IMG/VR virus record: IMGVR_UViG_3300029892_000019
Location: 1 to 22,894 of that record
Direction: 5' to 3' (one strand)
Length of the DNA: 22,894 nucleotides
Origin: a virus
This document shows, piece by piece, positions 14,369-20,051 of this stretch. Numbering within the stretch: the stretch's first letter is position 1; each line of letters opens with the position of its first letter. Under the pieces are notes generated by a model. It did no database searches and was not told the origin of the DNA. It saw only the letters and a list, made by a program, of their open reading frames with translations. Both the position numbers and the translations under genes were made by a program.

Positions 14369-14869
14369 CAGCTTGTTTTTAAGCCCCACCTGAATCCACC
14401 CAATCGCCGTATCCGCCCGCTCGTGCAATTCCCGGTAAACCTCCAGCATTTCCCCACGCTGGCGGATCGGTTCGCGTCCTGTCCCCTGGCAATGCGGGCA
14501 TTGCTTGTCCGACAGATAGGGCGTTCCATCCGTCACCACGAACTTGACGCCTTTGCACTTGCTGCACACGTCGTTGAGCCATGCCGACAACGCCTGCACC
14601 CCTACCCGGCTGGCCTTCTCCGGGTTCAGCGTAGACCCGGCGCGCATCCGGTTGGTCATTGAAACACGCGCCCAGCGGATGAACAGGCTTTTGGCTGCGG
14701 CCAGCTCTGCGGCGTCGTTGAGGATTTTTACCCGGAACAGGCTCATATGGCCGGGGTGCTTGATTGCGGCAAGGCCGGCAGCGCCCAGCACGTCCACGTC
14801 GCATGTGTGCTCGTAGTGGCGTAGATCGCCGGAGACTTCGGCTCGGGCCAGCAGGTCGAGTGCGCTCAT
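14363..14869 (-). CDS. Zinc-finger protein in late-antiterminator position (Q-like)
   Basis: The start chosen is ATG 14869 (MSALDLLARAEVSGDL), preceded by AAGGGGA, giving 168 residues. Residues 102-127 hold two pairs of Cys (CSKC, CPHC) spaced like a DnaJ-type zinc finger, followed by QGTGREP. Lambda Q has a similar arrangement. Helices flank the finger. The gene is last in the early operon and sits before the terminase genes, where an antiterminator is expected. It overlaps the HNH gene by ATGA. The Q-like role is inference; a general zinc-binding recombination accessory is an alternative. Confidence 0.55.
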   Translation of the reverse strand: MSALDLLARAEVSGDLRHYEHTCDVDVLGAAGLAAIKHPGHMSLFRVKILNDAAELAAAKSLFIRWARVSMTNRMRAGSTLNPEKASRVGVQALSAWLNDVCSKCKGVKFVVTDGTPYLSDKQCPHCQGTGREPIRQRGEMLEVYRELHERADTAIGWIQVGLKNKLR

Positions 14870-15138
14870 GTGTTCCCCTTTGTGGATAACTTTTTTATCG
14901 TGTCCGCCAGCATGTCCAGTTCGTCCATTTTCATGATGCGCAGCATGGTTTGATCGCCGTGGACGCCCTTGGGGCCGGTGTGACAGCCAGGGCAGAGCGG
15001 TACGGCCAACCAATTTGATGCGCGCTGGCTCATGCCCTGGCCTTCGCGGATGTGGTGAACATGCACGGGCGACTCGCCGCACAGGCAGCACGGCAGGCTT
15101 GCCACGCGGTCTAGATGCTGACGCTCGGCTTTGGTCAT
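14866..15138 (-). CDS. HNH/Ref-like nuclease
   Basis: This 90-residue protein has C17-x-x-C20, then HVHHI (H28, H29), WLAVPLCPGCH (C49, C52, H53) and GPKGVHGD (H60). This is the zinc-and-catalytic layout of small phage HNH enzymes related to P1 Ref. The C-terminal MDELDMLADTIKKL helix is also typical of the group. Such enzymes cut DNA and aid recombination in phage early operons. It is coupled by ATGA overlaps to ninB upstream and to the zinc-finger gene downstream, which fits a recombination role. Confidence 0.78.
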   Translation of the reverse strand: MTKAERQHLDRVASLPCCLCGESPVHVHHIREGQGMSQRASNWLAVPLCPGCHTGPKGVHGDQTMLRIMKMDELDMLADTIKKLSTKGNT

Positions 15139-15539
15139 GCGGCCACCATGTCGGCAAACTCGACGCCATGCTCGGCCCCAAAGGCCAACGTGTACTCGAT
15201 CAGGCTCGCGCCCCTCGTTTTGCTCATGCTTGCCGTGCTTTCTCGGATGTTCACAAACTCACCTTCCAGCCCCGGCACAATCTCCGCACCATGCTTAGTT
15301 GCTACAGCATGACCAGACACTAGCAGCACCTTCCATTCGTCAGCCGTGCGGCGTTTACCGGCCCATTCAAGCCCTGCGCGTGCAATGTCTGAGCACAAGG
15401 CGTGAAACTTGGCATTTTGCTCAAGGCTTCTAGTCGCCGGCTGAACCTTGACGACGTAGCCATCCGGCGCGGACTGGATCGCGGCCACAGCGCGGCGGCG
15501 GGCCTCGGTGTGGGACAGGACGAAAAGCTGCTTGGTCAT
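15135..15539 (-). CDS. ninB: NinB-like recombination protein
   Basis: The 134-residue NinB core starts at ATG 15539, with AAGGAGG at ideal distance. It carries the family signature: RSLEQNAKFHALCSDIA, GKRRTADEWKVLLVSGH, then EIVPGLEGEFVNIREST and SMSKTRGASLIEYTLAFG. NinB (lambda Orf) is a recombination mediator that helps load RecA onto single-stranded DNA. The frame is now open upstream through a small gene to at least 15707 because of a 16-bp tandem duplication, so an N-terminally extended fusion could also be made. It overlaps the HNH gene start by ATGA. Confidence 0.88.
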   Translation of the reverse strand: MTKQLFVLSHTEARRRAVAAIQSAPDGYVVKVQPATRSLEQNAKFHALCSDIARAGLEWAGKRRTADEWKVLLVSGHAVATKHGAEIVPGLEGEFVNIRESTASMSKTRGASLIEYTLAFGAEHGVEFADMVAA

Positions 15540-15707
15540 GCGTCCTCCTTTGCCATCGCCCTCCTTTGCCATCGCCGAAAAGCACGTTTCGGCGTTCTCC
15601 AGGTCGCGCCGTGCTGCTTCCTTGGCGGCTTCGTATTCGCCAAGCTCGCGCAGGTTGTAGCGCAGGGCGACGGCCTCGAAATCAGCCACGAACTGCTTAC
15701 TCGCCAT
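15540..15707 (-). CDS. Small helical protein whose stop was lost; frame now runs into ninB
   Basis: It starts at ATG 15707 with GGAGG upstream and reads MASKQFVADFEAVALRYNLR, then helical ELGEYEAAKEAARRDLENAE and FSAMAKE. Removing one copy of the 16-bp repeat at 15545-15576 restores MAKEDA followed by TGA, with the stop overlapping the ninB ATG in the ATGA style used throughout this operon. With both copies present, the frame continues in phase as GDGKGGRM into ninB. Function of the small protein is unknown; it is acidic and helical. Confidence 0.55.
15545..15576. repeat. 16-bp perfect tandem duplication fusing two genes
   Basis: CTCCTTTGCCATCGCC occurs twice back to back with no mismatch. 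On the coding strand it duplicates the end of the small gene together with an AAGGAG, leaving the ninB ribosome site intact but shifting the frame by one so the upstream stop is lost. Confidence 0.95.
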
Positions 15708-15789
15708 CACGCTTTTGCCTCCATCCATACCACGCCCCCATAACCGTGTACTCGATTCGCCACCACAGCCGCCCCACCCTCGCCCACAT
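15697..15789 (-). CDS. Possible 30-residue Trp-rich protein
   Basis: ATG 15789 with AGAGGGAG ideally placed upstream opens MWARVGRLWWRIEYTVMGAW and then YGWRQKRDGE, ending in a TAA that overlaps the start of the next gene. It is basic with five Trp in 30 residues, perhaps membrane-associated. The ribosome site and overlap support it; length and lack of family knowledge do not. Confidence 0.4.
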   Translation of the reverse strand: MWARVGRLWWRIEYTVMGAWYGWRQKRDGE

Positions 15790-16025
15790 GGCGCTCCCTC
15801 TGTTAGTTCACCCAAAGACCCCCTACCCCACAGCGCGGTGAGATAAGGGGCTAGTTCACCCTCGATAAACGAGATTCCCGATGCCACGGATTTGGTGTCG
15901 TTACCGTGTGCCCTCGACTTCGGGATACGACCAGTCGCCAGATTCTTTCGGATTTGCACCGTCTCGCCCAACTTCAGCGGATTACTGGTAGCCCTGTTTG
16001 CGGTGTGAGCCGGGCGTTCGCTCAT
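15790..16025 (-). other. Open stretch between primase and the small genes, no confident gene
   Basis: One frame is open from ATG 16025 (MSERPAHTANRATSNPLKLG) in phase with the small gene and ninB, so a 296-residue product is formally possible. The start lacks a good ribosome site, and the later part (CGRGWGGCGG) looks like GC-driven noise. It may be a degraded gene or a short leader. Confidence 0.3.
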
Positions 16026-16031
16026 GCTCGA

Positions 16032-16874
16032 TTAGCGCCTCGCCCGCTTGGCGTTCAAAAAGTTTCGCAACTCCATTCCTGCGGCAAACGTGCCGCGTGA
16101 TTGGTGATAATCGTTGAAGTCCCATCCCTTCTCGGATGGCATGTAATAGGGCAAGCCGGTCGCCTGCGCGACCTTCTCGCCAGTCTTTGATTCGTCGTTA
16201 TCTGCCACCACAAACCCGCGCTTTGCCATGCGCTGAAGATTCCCAGCCGAAAAGCAGGCATGTACCCGGCATTGCACCTTCATCGCCATCAGGGAGGCAT
16301 GGATGGAAAGCGCCGTGGCGTAGCCTTCGCACCACACATCGACGCCGCCCGTGCCGATGACAAACTCCGCGCCGTTGGTTTTCTGGCCGCGCAGGAACTT
16401 CTTTTCACCGTCGCGGCTGATAAGCTGACAGCCGACAATTTCCCTGTCGGCGCGCATTGGGATAACAAGCAGATTGGTTTCGCTGTCTGGATACCAAACA
16501 AGCCCAGGCATATCGCGGAAGCCCTTGCTGTCCAGATAGGCGTGCTGTTCGTACTTAGCATGTTTGATGATGGCTTTGGCCTTGCCAGTGGCTTGCTGCT
16601 GCGCGTGCTTACGCTCCATCGCCTGAGCAAGTCTTGATGCCTCCATGCGCAATTTCATTGCATGGGTTTCGGAAAGCGTCATCGGGCGATCATCGCGCCA
16701 TGTCACGCATTCGCTCATTTCCGCCCAATTCTGCACATGGGCATAATCGCCATCGAAGAAATACGCGCCGTTCTTACTGCGCGGGTGATCCTTCGTCGGC
16801 ACGCGCACCCAACGGCCCGCTTCGATGCGGTCAACAATAAGTCCATGTGCGGCGGCAAAATCGACGAAGTTCAT
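16032..16874 (-). CDS. Toprim-domain primase-like protein
   Basis: This 280-residue protein has an N-terminal half with short strands (RWVRVPTKDHPRSKNGAYFF) as in phage primase/helicase-associated proteins, then a Toprim domain. That domain includes VDVWCEGYATALS with catalytic E183, FVVADNDES with D225 and D227, and a closing WDFNDYH (251-257). Toprim Glu and DxD bind magnesium for primer synthesis. No Cys4 zinc finger precedes it, so template recognition may come from elsewhere. It overlaps the helicase gene by ATGA at 16871-16874, and together they form the replication core. Confidence 0.85.
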   Translation of the reverse strand: MNFVDFAAAHGLIVDRIEAGRWVRVPTKDHPRSKNGAYFFDGDYAHVQNWAEMSECVTWRDDRPMTLSETHAMKLRMEASRLAQAMERKHAQQQATGKAKAIIKHAKYEQHAYLDSKGFRDMPGLVWYPDSETNLLVIPMRADREIVGCQLISRDGEKKFLRGQKTNGAEFVIGTGGVDVWCEGYATALSIHASLMAMKVQCRVHACFSAGNLQRMAKRGFVVADNDESKTGEKVAQATGLPYYMPSEKGWDFNDYHQSRGTFAAGMELRNFLNAKRARR

Positions 16875-18346
16875 GCGGTCTTCCTAGATGCCTTGCGATA
16901 GGCAATGTTTGCGCGCTGCAGGTAGCCGACGCACTCGGGCAGAATCTCGCCCGGCTCTTTTTTCCAACGCGGATCGACGCCGAACTTCTCGCGGTAAAGG
17001 TGATATGCCCGGTTTTCGTTCTTACCCCGGCTGCGCAGCAGGGCAATCATTCCCTGATACCACTTGCGCTTGTATTCGGAATCGAACCGGCCTTTTTCTG
17101 CATCCAGCTCGACAACCTCGCCAGCCTTGGCAATCACTTCGTTATGTCGCACTCGCGTATGGCCGCAGTGCAGGCAAATGTCCGAGCGCCCAGGCCACAA
17201 AGAACCACAGGACGGACACTTGGCTTTTTCCTTCTCTTGTTTGGTCGGTTCCTTGCGCGGCTTTTCCTTGCCGTCCGAAAGTTCCGAAACGCCCTCGGCG
17301 TACAGGGCATCCCATTGATCGCGGAACCTCAGATAGTTGCCGGAATGATCGAGCCAAACGGCAAAATCCTTGCCTGGATGGCTCCGCATCACGCGCCCCA
17401 TCTGCTGCACATGGCTGGAAAAAGACTTGCTGAACGGGCGGGCCGACACGCCAATCATCACATCCGGCACATCAAAGCCCTTCGTGAGAATGTCGGTCGC
17501 AATCAGCCCGTGAATGGTGGTATCGGGACGGCTGAAATCCTCGACAGCCTGGCGCTTAAATTCGTCGTCGTCGTTGTAGCTGATCGAGACAAAGTTATAT
17601 CCAGCCTCGGCAAACTTGTTGGCAAGATCGGCCCCATGCGCCACGCCAGCGGCAAATACAATCGTTTTGCGAGGCCCGCCAAATACTTCATGGGTTTTTT
17701 TGACCCATTCAGCAACAACATCGCCGGTAATCTTGATGCCGCGCTCGGTGGCGTCTTTCTGGCTCCACTCGCCAGCAACCTTCTTCGCACCTTCCATGTC
17801 GATTTCTTGCGCCACAAACACGCGAAGCGGGGTCAACCATCCCTGCTCGACAAGTTCCTTGGTCGTGGTGGCGGAGACAACAGCGGTGTAAGTGTTCGCC
17901 AGTCCATCGGTGAACGGCGAGGCAGACAACCCAACGACACGGGCGCGACTCTTGCGCGCAAATTCCGTAGTATCACGGCGCTGCGCATGGCATTCGTCGA
18001 TGATGACAAGATCGCATTCAGGGAATGAACCGCGAGCCTCCAGCGTCTGCGCGCTGCATACCTGGATTTTCTCGGCAGGACGGTAACGCCAATGCCCGGA
18101 CTGCAAAACGCCGTGGTCGATGTAGTATTTACCAAGGCGCTCGCTGGTCTGGTTGCATAACAGGATGCGATCAAGCACCATCGCCGCCCGGTTTCCCTTC
18201 TCGGCTGTCGCATTCATCAGCGCGATCGCCAATTCTGTCTTGCCGAATCCGGTCGGCCCATACAACAGCACGGAACGATGCCCGGCGCGAAACGCATCGC
18301 GCAGCAGGTCAAGCGCCTTTTGCTGTAGGGGGCGAAGTTGCAGCAT
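16871..18346 (-). CDS. SF2 DECH-box helicase with zinc ribbon
   Basis: The start chosen is ATG 18346 (MLQLRPLQQKALDLLRDAFR); a GTG at 18361 is possible. The 491-residue protein has GPTGFGKT (30-37, Walker A), IIDECHAQ (DECH at 117-120), GLSASPF (motif III), TDILTKGFDVPDV (motif V) and QQMGRVMR (motif VI), a complete superfamily 2 motor. A CPSC...CLHCGH zinc ribbon follows, and then a basic C-terminal domain. Phages use such enzymes in replication or recombination. It begins one base after the parB-like stop and overlaps the primase start, so expression is coupled. Confidence 0.9.
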   Translation of the reverse strand: MLQLRPLQQKALDLLRDAFRAGHRSVLLYGPTGFGKTELAIALMNATAEKGNRAAMVLDRILLCNQTSERLGKYYIDHGVLQSGHWRYRPAEKIQVCSAQTLEARGSFPECDLVIIDECHAQRRDTTEFARKSRARVVGLSASPFTDGLANTYTAVVSATTTKELVEQGWLTPLRVFVAQEIDMEGAKKVAGEWSQKDATERGIKITGDVVAEWVKKTHEVFGGPRKTIVFAAGVAHGADLANKFAEAGYNFVSISYNDDDEFKRQAVEDFSRPDTTIHGLIATDILTKGFDVPDVMIGVSARPFSKSFSSHVQQMGRVMRSHPGKDFAVWLDHSGNYLRFRDQWDALYAEGVSELSDGKEKPRKEPTKQEKEKAKCPSCGSLWPGRSDICLHCGHTRVRHNEVIAKAGEVVELDAEKGRFDSEYKRKWYQGMIALLRSRGKNENRAYHLYREKFGVDPRWKKEPGEILPECVGYLQRANIAYRKASRKTA

Positions 18347-18347
18347 G

Positions 18348-19184
18348 TCAGGCCATCGCACCCATGCTGCGCAGCTTGTCGATTTCCTTGCGCTGCATCT
18401 TCACCTGGCGCATCAGTTCTTCATTCTTGCGCATCAGGCTGTCACGGCTCACTGTGACAGCCTCAAGCGTGGCGGTCAGCGTCTTGATTTCTGCGCGAAG
18501 GTCTGAAATCAGCTTGGCCGTGTTTTCCTGTTCTTCCTCGGGCGCACCGCGTACCGCAAGCATGTCCTGAAGGTCGGCAATCTGGTCGCGCAGTTCGTCA
18601 GCCTCGGTATATTCCGGGGCAGGTGCGGGTGTCGTTTGCCCTAGCTCGATTGCCTCTTTTTTAGGCAATTCAAAAACAACCACCGCGTCGTTATTGGGTT
18701 TGACGGGAGGGGTGCCAACAGTTGGCACCTTGTCGGCATACTTTTTCGCCTGTCCATCAAGTTCATTTCTCAGCTTGTCAACAAACTGCGGCGTTACGTG
18801 GCAATGCTTGGCAATCTGCCTATTGCTCCATTGCGTCCACTCCTTGTCGAGCAGCAAAACCAAAACAGACTTGCGCTTGTCGGCATTGGTCAAGCGCATC
18901 CCATGTGTGCCGTTGGCACCTGCCGAAAACAGCACTGCGTCACGTTTCGTGCCTTCGCGCACGTCAGCCAAAATATCCAGCAATTCAGCGGCGCGGCTGG
19001 CATGGAAACGATGAAATCCATCAGCCAACCAATAACGAACACCATCAAAAAACAGCGTCACAGCCGGAAACTTGGCCCCGCAGCGCATCGCTTCGGCATA
19101 CTCGGCAACGATTTCCTCGTTGATTTTTTCGCGCTGCTGTGTACCGCCGTCGATTGCAATGTCTTTAATGTTTACCGACTTCAT
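18348..19184 (-). CDS. ParB/Srx-domain DNA-binding protein
   Basis: The start chosen is ATG 19184 (MKSVNIKDIAIDGGTQQREK), overlapping the rusA stop by ATGA; the product has 278 residues. Residues 1-65 form a ParB-type fold with YWLADGFHRFHASR (51-64), the segment equivalent to the CTP/nucleotide-binding GxRR motif. Residues 117-142 form an HTH (SNRQIAKHCHVTPQFVDKL). Residues 195-270 are a charged coiled coil for dimerisation. ParB-like proteins bind specific palindromes, and two perfect palindromes lie inside this very gene (18436-18463, 18711-18729). It may act in replication, partition or gene control. No ParA is seen in the window. Confidence 0.82.
   Translation of the reverse strand: MKSVNIKDIAIDGGTQQREKINEEIVAEYAEAMRCGAKFPAVTLFFDGVRYWLADGFHRFHASRAAELLDILADVREGTKRDAVLFSAGANGTHGMRLTNADKRKSVLVLLLDKEWTQWSNRQIAKHCHVTPQFVDKLRNELDGQAKKYADKVPTVGTPPVKPNNDAVVVFELPKKEAIELGQTTPAPAPEYTEADELRDQIADLQDMLAVRGAPEEEQENTAKLISDLRAEIKTLTATLEAVTVSRDSLMRKNEELMRQVKMQRKEIDKLRSMGAMA
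18436..18463. repeat. Perfect 10-bp inverted repeat inside the parB-like gene
   Basis: AGGCTGTCAC and GTGACAGCCT flank an eight-base loop. It lies in the coiled-coil coding part. It is a candidate protein-binding site or RNA hairpin. Confidence 0.75.
18711..18729. repeat. Perfect 19-bp palindrome inside the parB-like gene
   Basis: GGTGCCAAC-A-GTTGGCACC has nine-base arms around one central base. The half-site GTTGGCACCT recurs at 18912-18921 in the same gene. It encodes the PTVGTP linker. It is a candidate binding site for the gene's own product. Confidence 0.75.
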
Positions 19185-19537
19185 TCCTCGATCCCCTTCG
19201 ATAGACGCACCTTCACCGCGCCGCCATTGCGTACTTCGTCGGACAGCCACGGATGGATGCGGAAACGTTTGTCATCAAGCCCCAGCGCCTGCGCCACGCC
19301 ATCGCGGCCCGCCTTGAATGCACTGATGGCGTTGTCGTCATCCCTGCGGCGACGGTCAGGCGGATAAAACGTGATCCACGCATGAACCACGCCATCCCAA
19401 TCCACGCGCACCCCTGCAGCCTTGGTCAGCCAAGCGCAGTTCTCGCGGTACAGCTTCACGGCGCGATTCTTGACGGCCCAATGAATGCGGGCATTGGGTG
19501 ACAATTCCTTCGGCGGCCAGGGGAGCATGATTTCCAT
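19181..19537 (-). CDS. rusA: RusA-like Holliday junction resolvase
   Basis: The start chosen is ATG 19537 (MEIMLPWPPKELSPNARIHW), with GGGGCG upstream, giving 118 residues, the usual RusA length. Catalytic acidic cluster RRRRDDDNAISAFK (Asp 66-68) and ALGLDDKRF (Asp 88-89) match the family; basic residues bind the four-way junction. It cleaves Holliday junctions made during phage recombination and replication. TGATG overlap with the Cys-rich gene and ATGA overlap with the parB-like gene place it firmly in the early operon. Confidence 0.92.
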   Translation of the reverse strand: MEIMLPWPPKELSPNARIHWAVKNRAVKLYRENCAWLTKAAGVRVDWDGVVHAWITFYPPDRRRRDDDNAISAFKAGRDGVAQALGLDDKRFRIHPWLSDEVRNGGAVKVRLSKGIEE

Positions 19538-19746
19538 CAATCGCCCCGCCCTTCGCCTGCCGCGTGCTGATCCGGCCAATACCAGGCCGGAATCGCGTCA
19601 TCGCTGCCAACCTCACGCACGTAGCGGGTGCAGTCAGCCTCAAGCGCAGGCGATACAGCAAGCCCATAGGTGCGGCACAGGCGCTGCCCGTCAGCCGTCT
19701 TTTCGGGCTGCATCAGGTGGATACAGGCGGGGCAGTTGGGATTCAT
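19537..19746 (-). CDS. Small Cys-rich protein, possible zinc binding
   Basis: This 69-residue protein begins MNPNCPACIHLMQPEKTADG and has Cys at 5, 8, 24 and 39, a spacing that could hold one zinc ion. It is second in the early operon; its ATG directly follows the stop of the Cro-like gene (TAGATG) and its own stop overlaps the rusA start. Small proteins with this motif are common in prophage early operons, but their function is unknown. Confidence 0.65.
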   Translation of the reverse strand: MNPNCPACIHLMQPEKTADGQRLCRTYGLAVSPALEADCTRYVREVGSDDAIPAWYWPDQHAAGEGRGD

Positions 19747-19932
19747 CTACTTTTTGAACAGGTCAGGCCGGATGCAACGGAAATACTTGAGCCACGGCTT
19801 AGGGATTCCGTTTTCGCGCCAGTTTGTGACCGATGGTTGCTTGATCTCGCACAATCTGGCGACGGCTGATGTACCGCCCATCGCGTCAATAATGCGGGAT
19901 GCCGTTTTCTTGTCTTCGTCGGATGTACTCAT
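19747..19932 (-). CDS. Cro/YdaS-type transcriptional repressor
   Basis: This 61-residue protein begins MSTSDEDKKTASRIIDAMGG. HTH residues 21-42 read TSAVARLCEIKQPSVTNWRENG, and IPKPWLKYFRCIRPDL follows, the usual end of Cro/YdaS proteins. It is first in the leftward early operon, as Cro is in lambda. I chose ATG 19932 because the promoter at 19940-19967 puts transcription at or next to this base; frames from 19950 would start inside the promoter. The mRNA is thus probably leaderless. An operator-like dyad lies in its promoter, so it likely represses itself and the divergent helicase-methyltransferase operon. Confidence 0.85.
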   Translation of the reverse strand: MSTSDEDKKTASRIIDAMGGTSAVARLCEIKQPSVTNWRENGIPKPWLKYFRCIRPDLFKK

Positions 19933-19939
19933 GGAAAAC

Positions 19940-19967
19940 ATTATAGACAAAACTAAACGCTGTGCAA
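19940..19967 (-). promoter_or_regulatory. Early leftward promoter (repressor and replication operon)
   Basis: Read leftward: TTGCAC (19967-19962), a 16-base spacer, then perfect TATAAT (19945-19940). Expected start of transcription is 19932-19934. The spacer holds a TTAG-N6-CTAT dyad (19956-19943), one base off the operator consensus. Confidence 0.85.
19943..19956. promoter_or_regulatory. Putative operator O1
   Basis: On the leftward strand TTAG-TTTTGT-CTAT matches TTAG-N6-CTAA with one mismatch. It overlaps the -10 box of the repressor promoter. Confidence 0.5.
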
Positions 19968-19990
19968 GTCGAACGAATCAAAAATAATGC

Positions 19991-20018
19991 TTGCTATTTG
20001 TTTAGGATAGGCTAACAA
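19991..20018 (+). promoter_or_regulatory. Rightward promoter of the helicase-methyltransferase operon
   Basis: TTGCTA (19991-19996), a 16-base spacer, then TAACAA (20013-20018; AACAAT one base later is also possible). The layout is the same as the promoter at 22731. The predicted leader to ATG 20052 is about 26 bases. Confidence 0.65.
20002..20015. promoter_or_regulatory. Putative operator O2
   Basis: TTAG-GATAGG-CTAA, a four-base-arm dyad with six-base centre, lies between and over the promoter boxes. It has the same arms and spacing as 22742-22755. Confidence 0.6.
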
Positions 20019-20051
20019 TAACAAGGCGTCAATTAACCACTGAGGGAAGAT

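Noticed and set aside
14870-15181. N-terminal extension of the zinc-finger protein to 15181
   Set aside because: The extension overlaps the HNH gene in another frame and is Pro/Arg/His-rich; ATG 14869 has a good ribosome site and an ATGA overlap.
16847-18028. 393-codon rightward open frame
   Set aside because: It is antisense to the DECH helicase, with no motif and no ribosome site.
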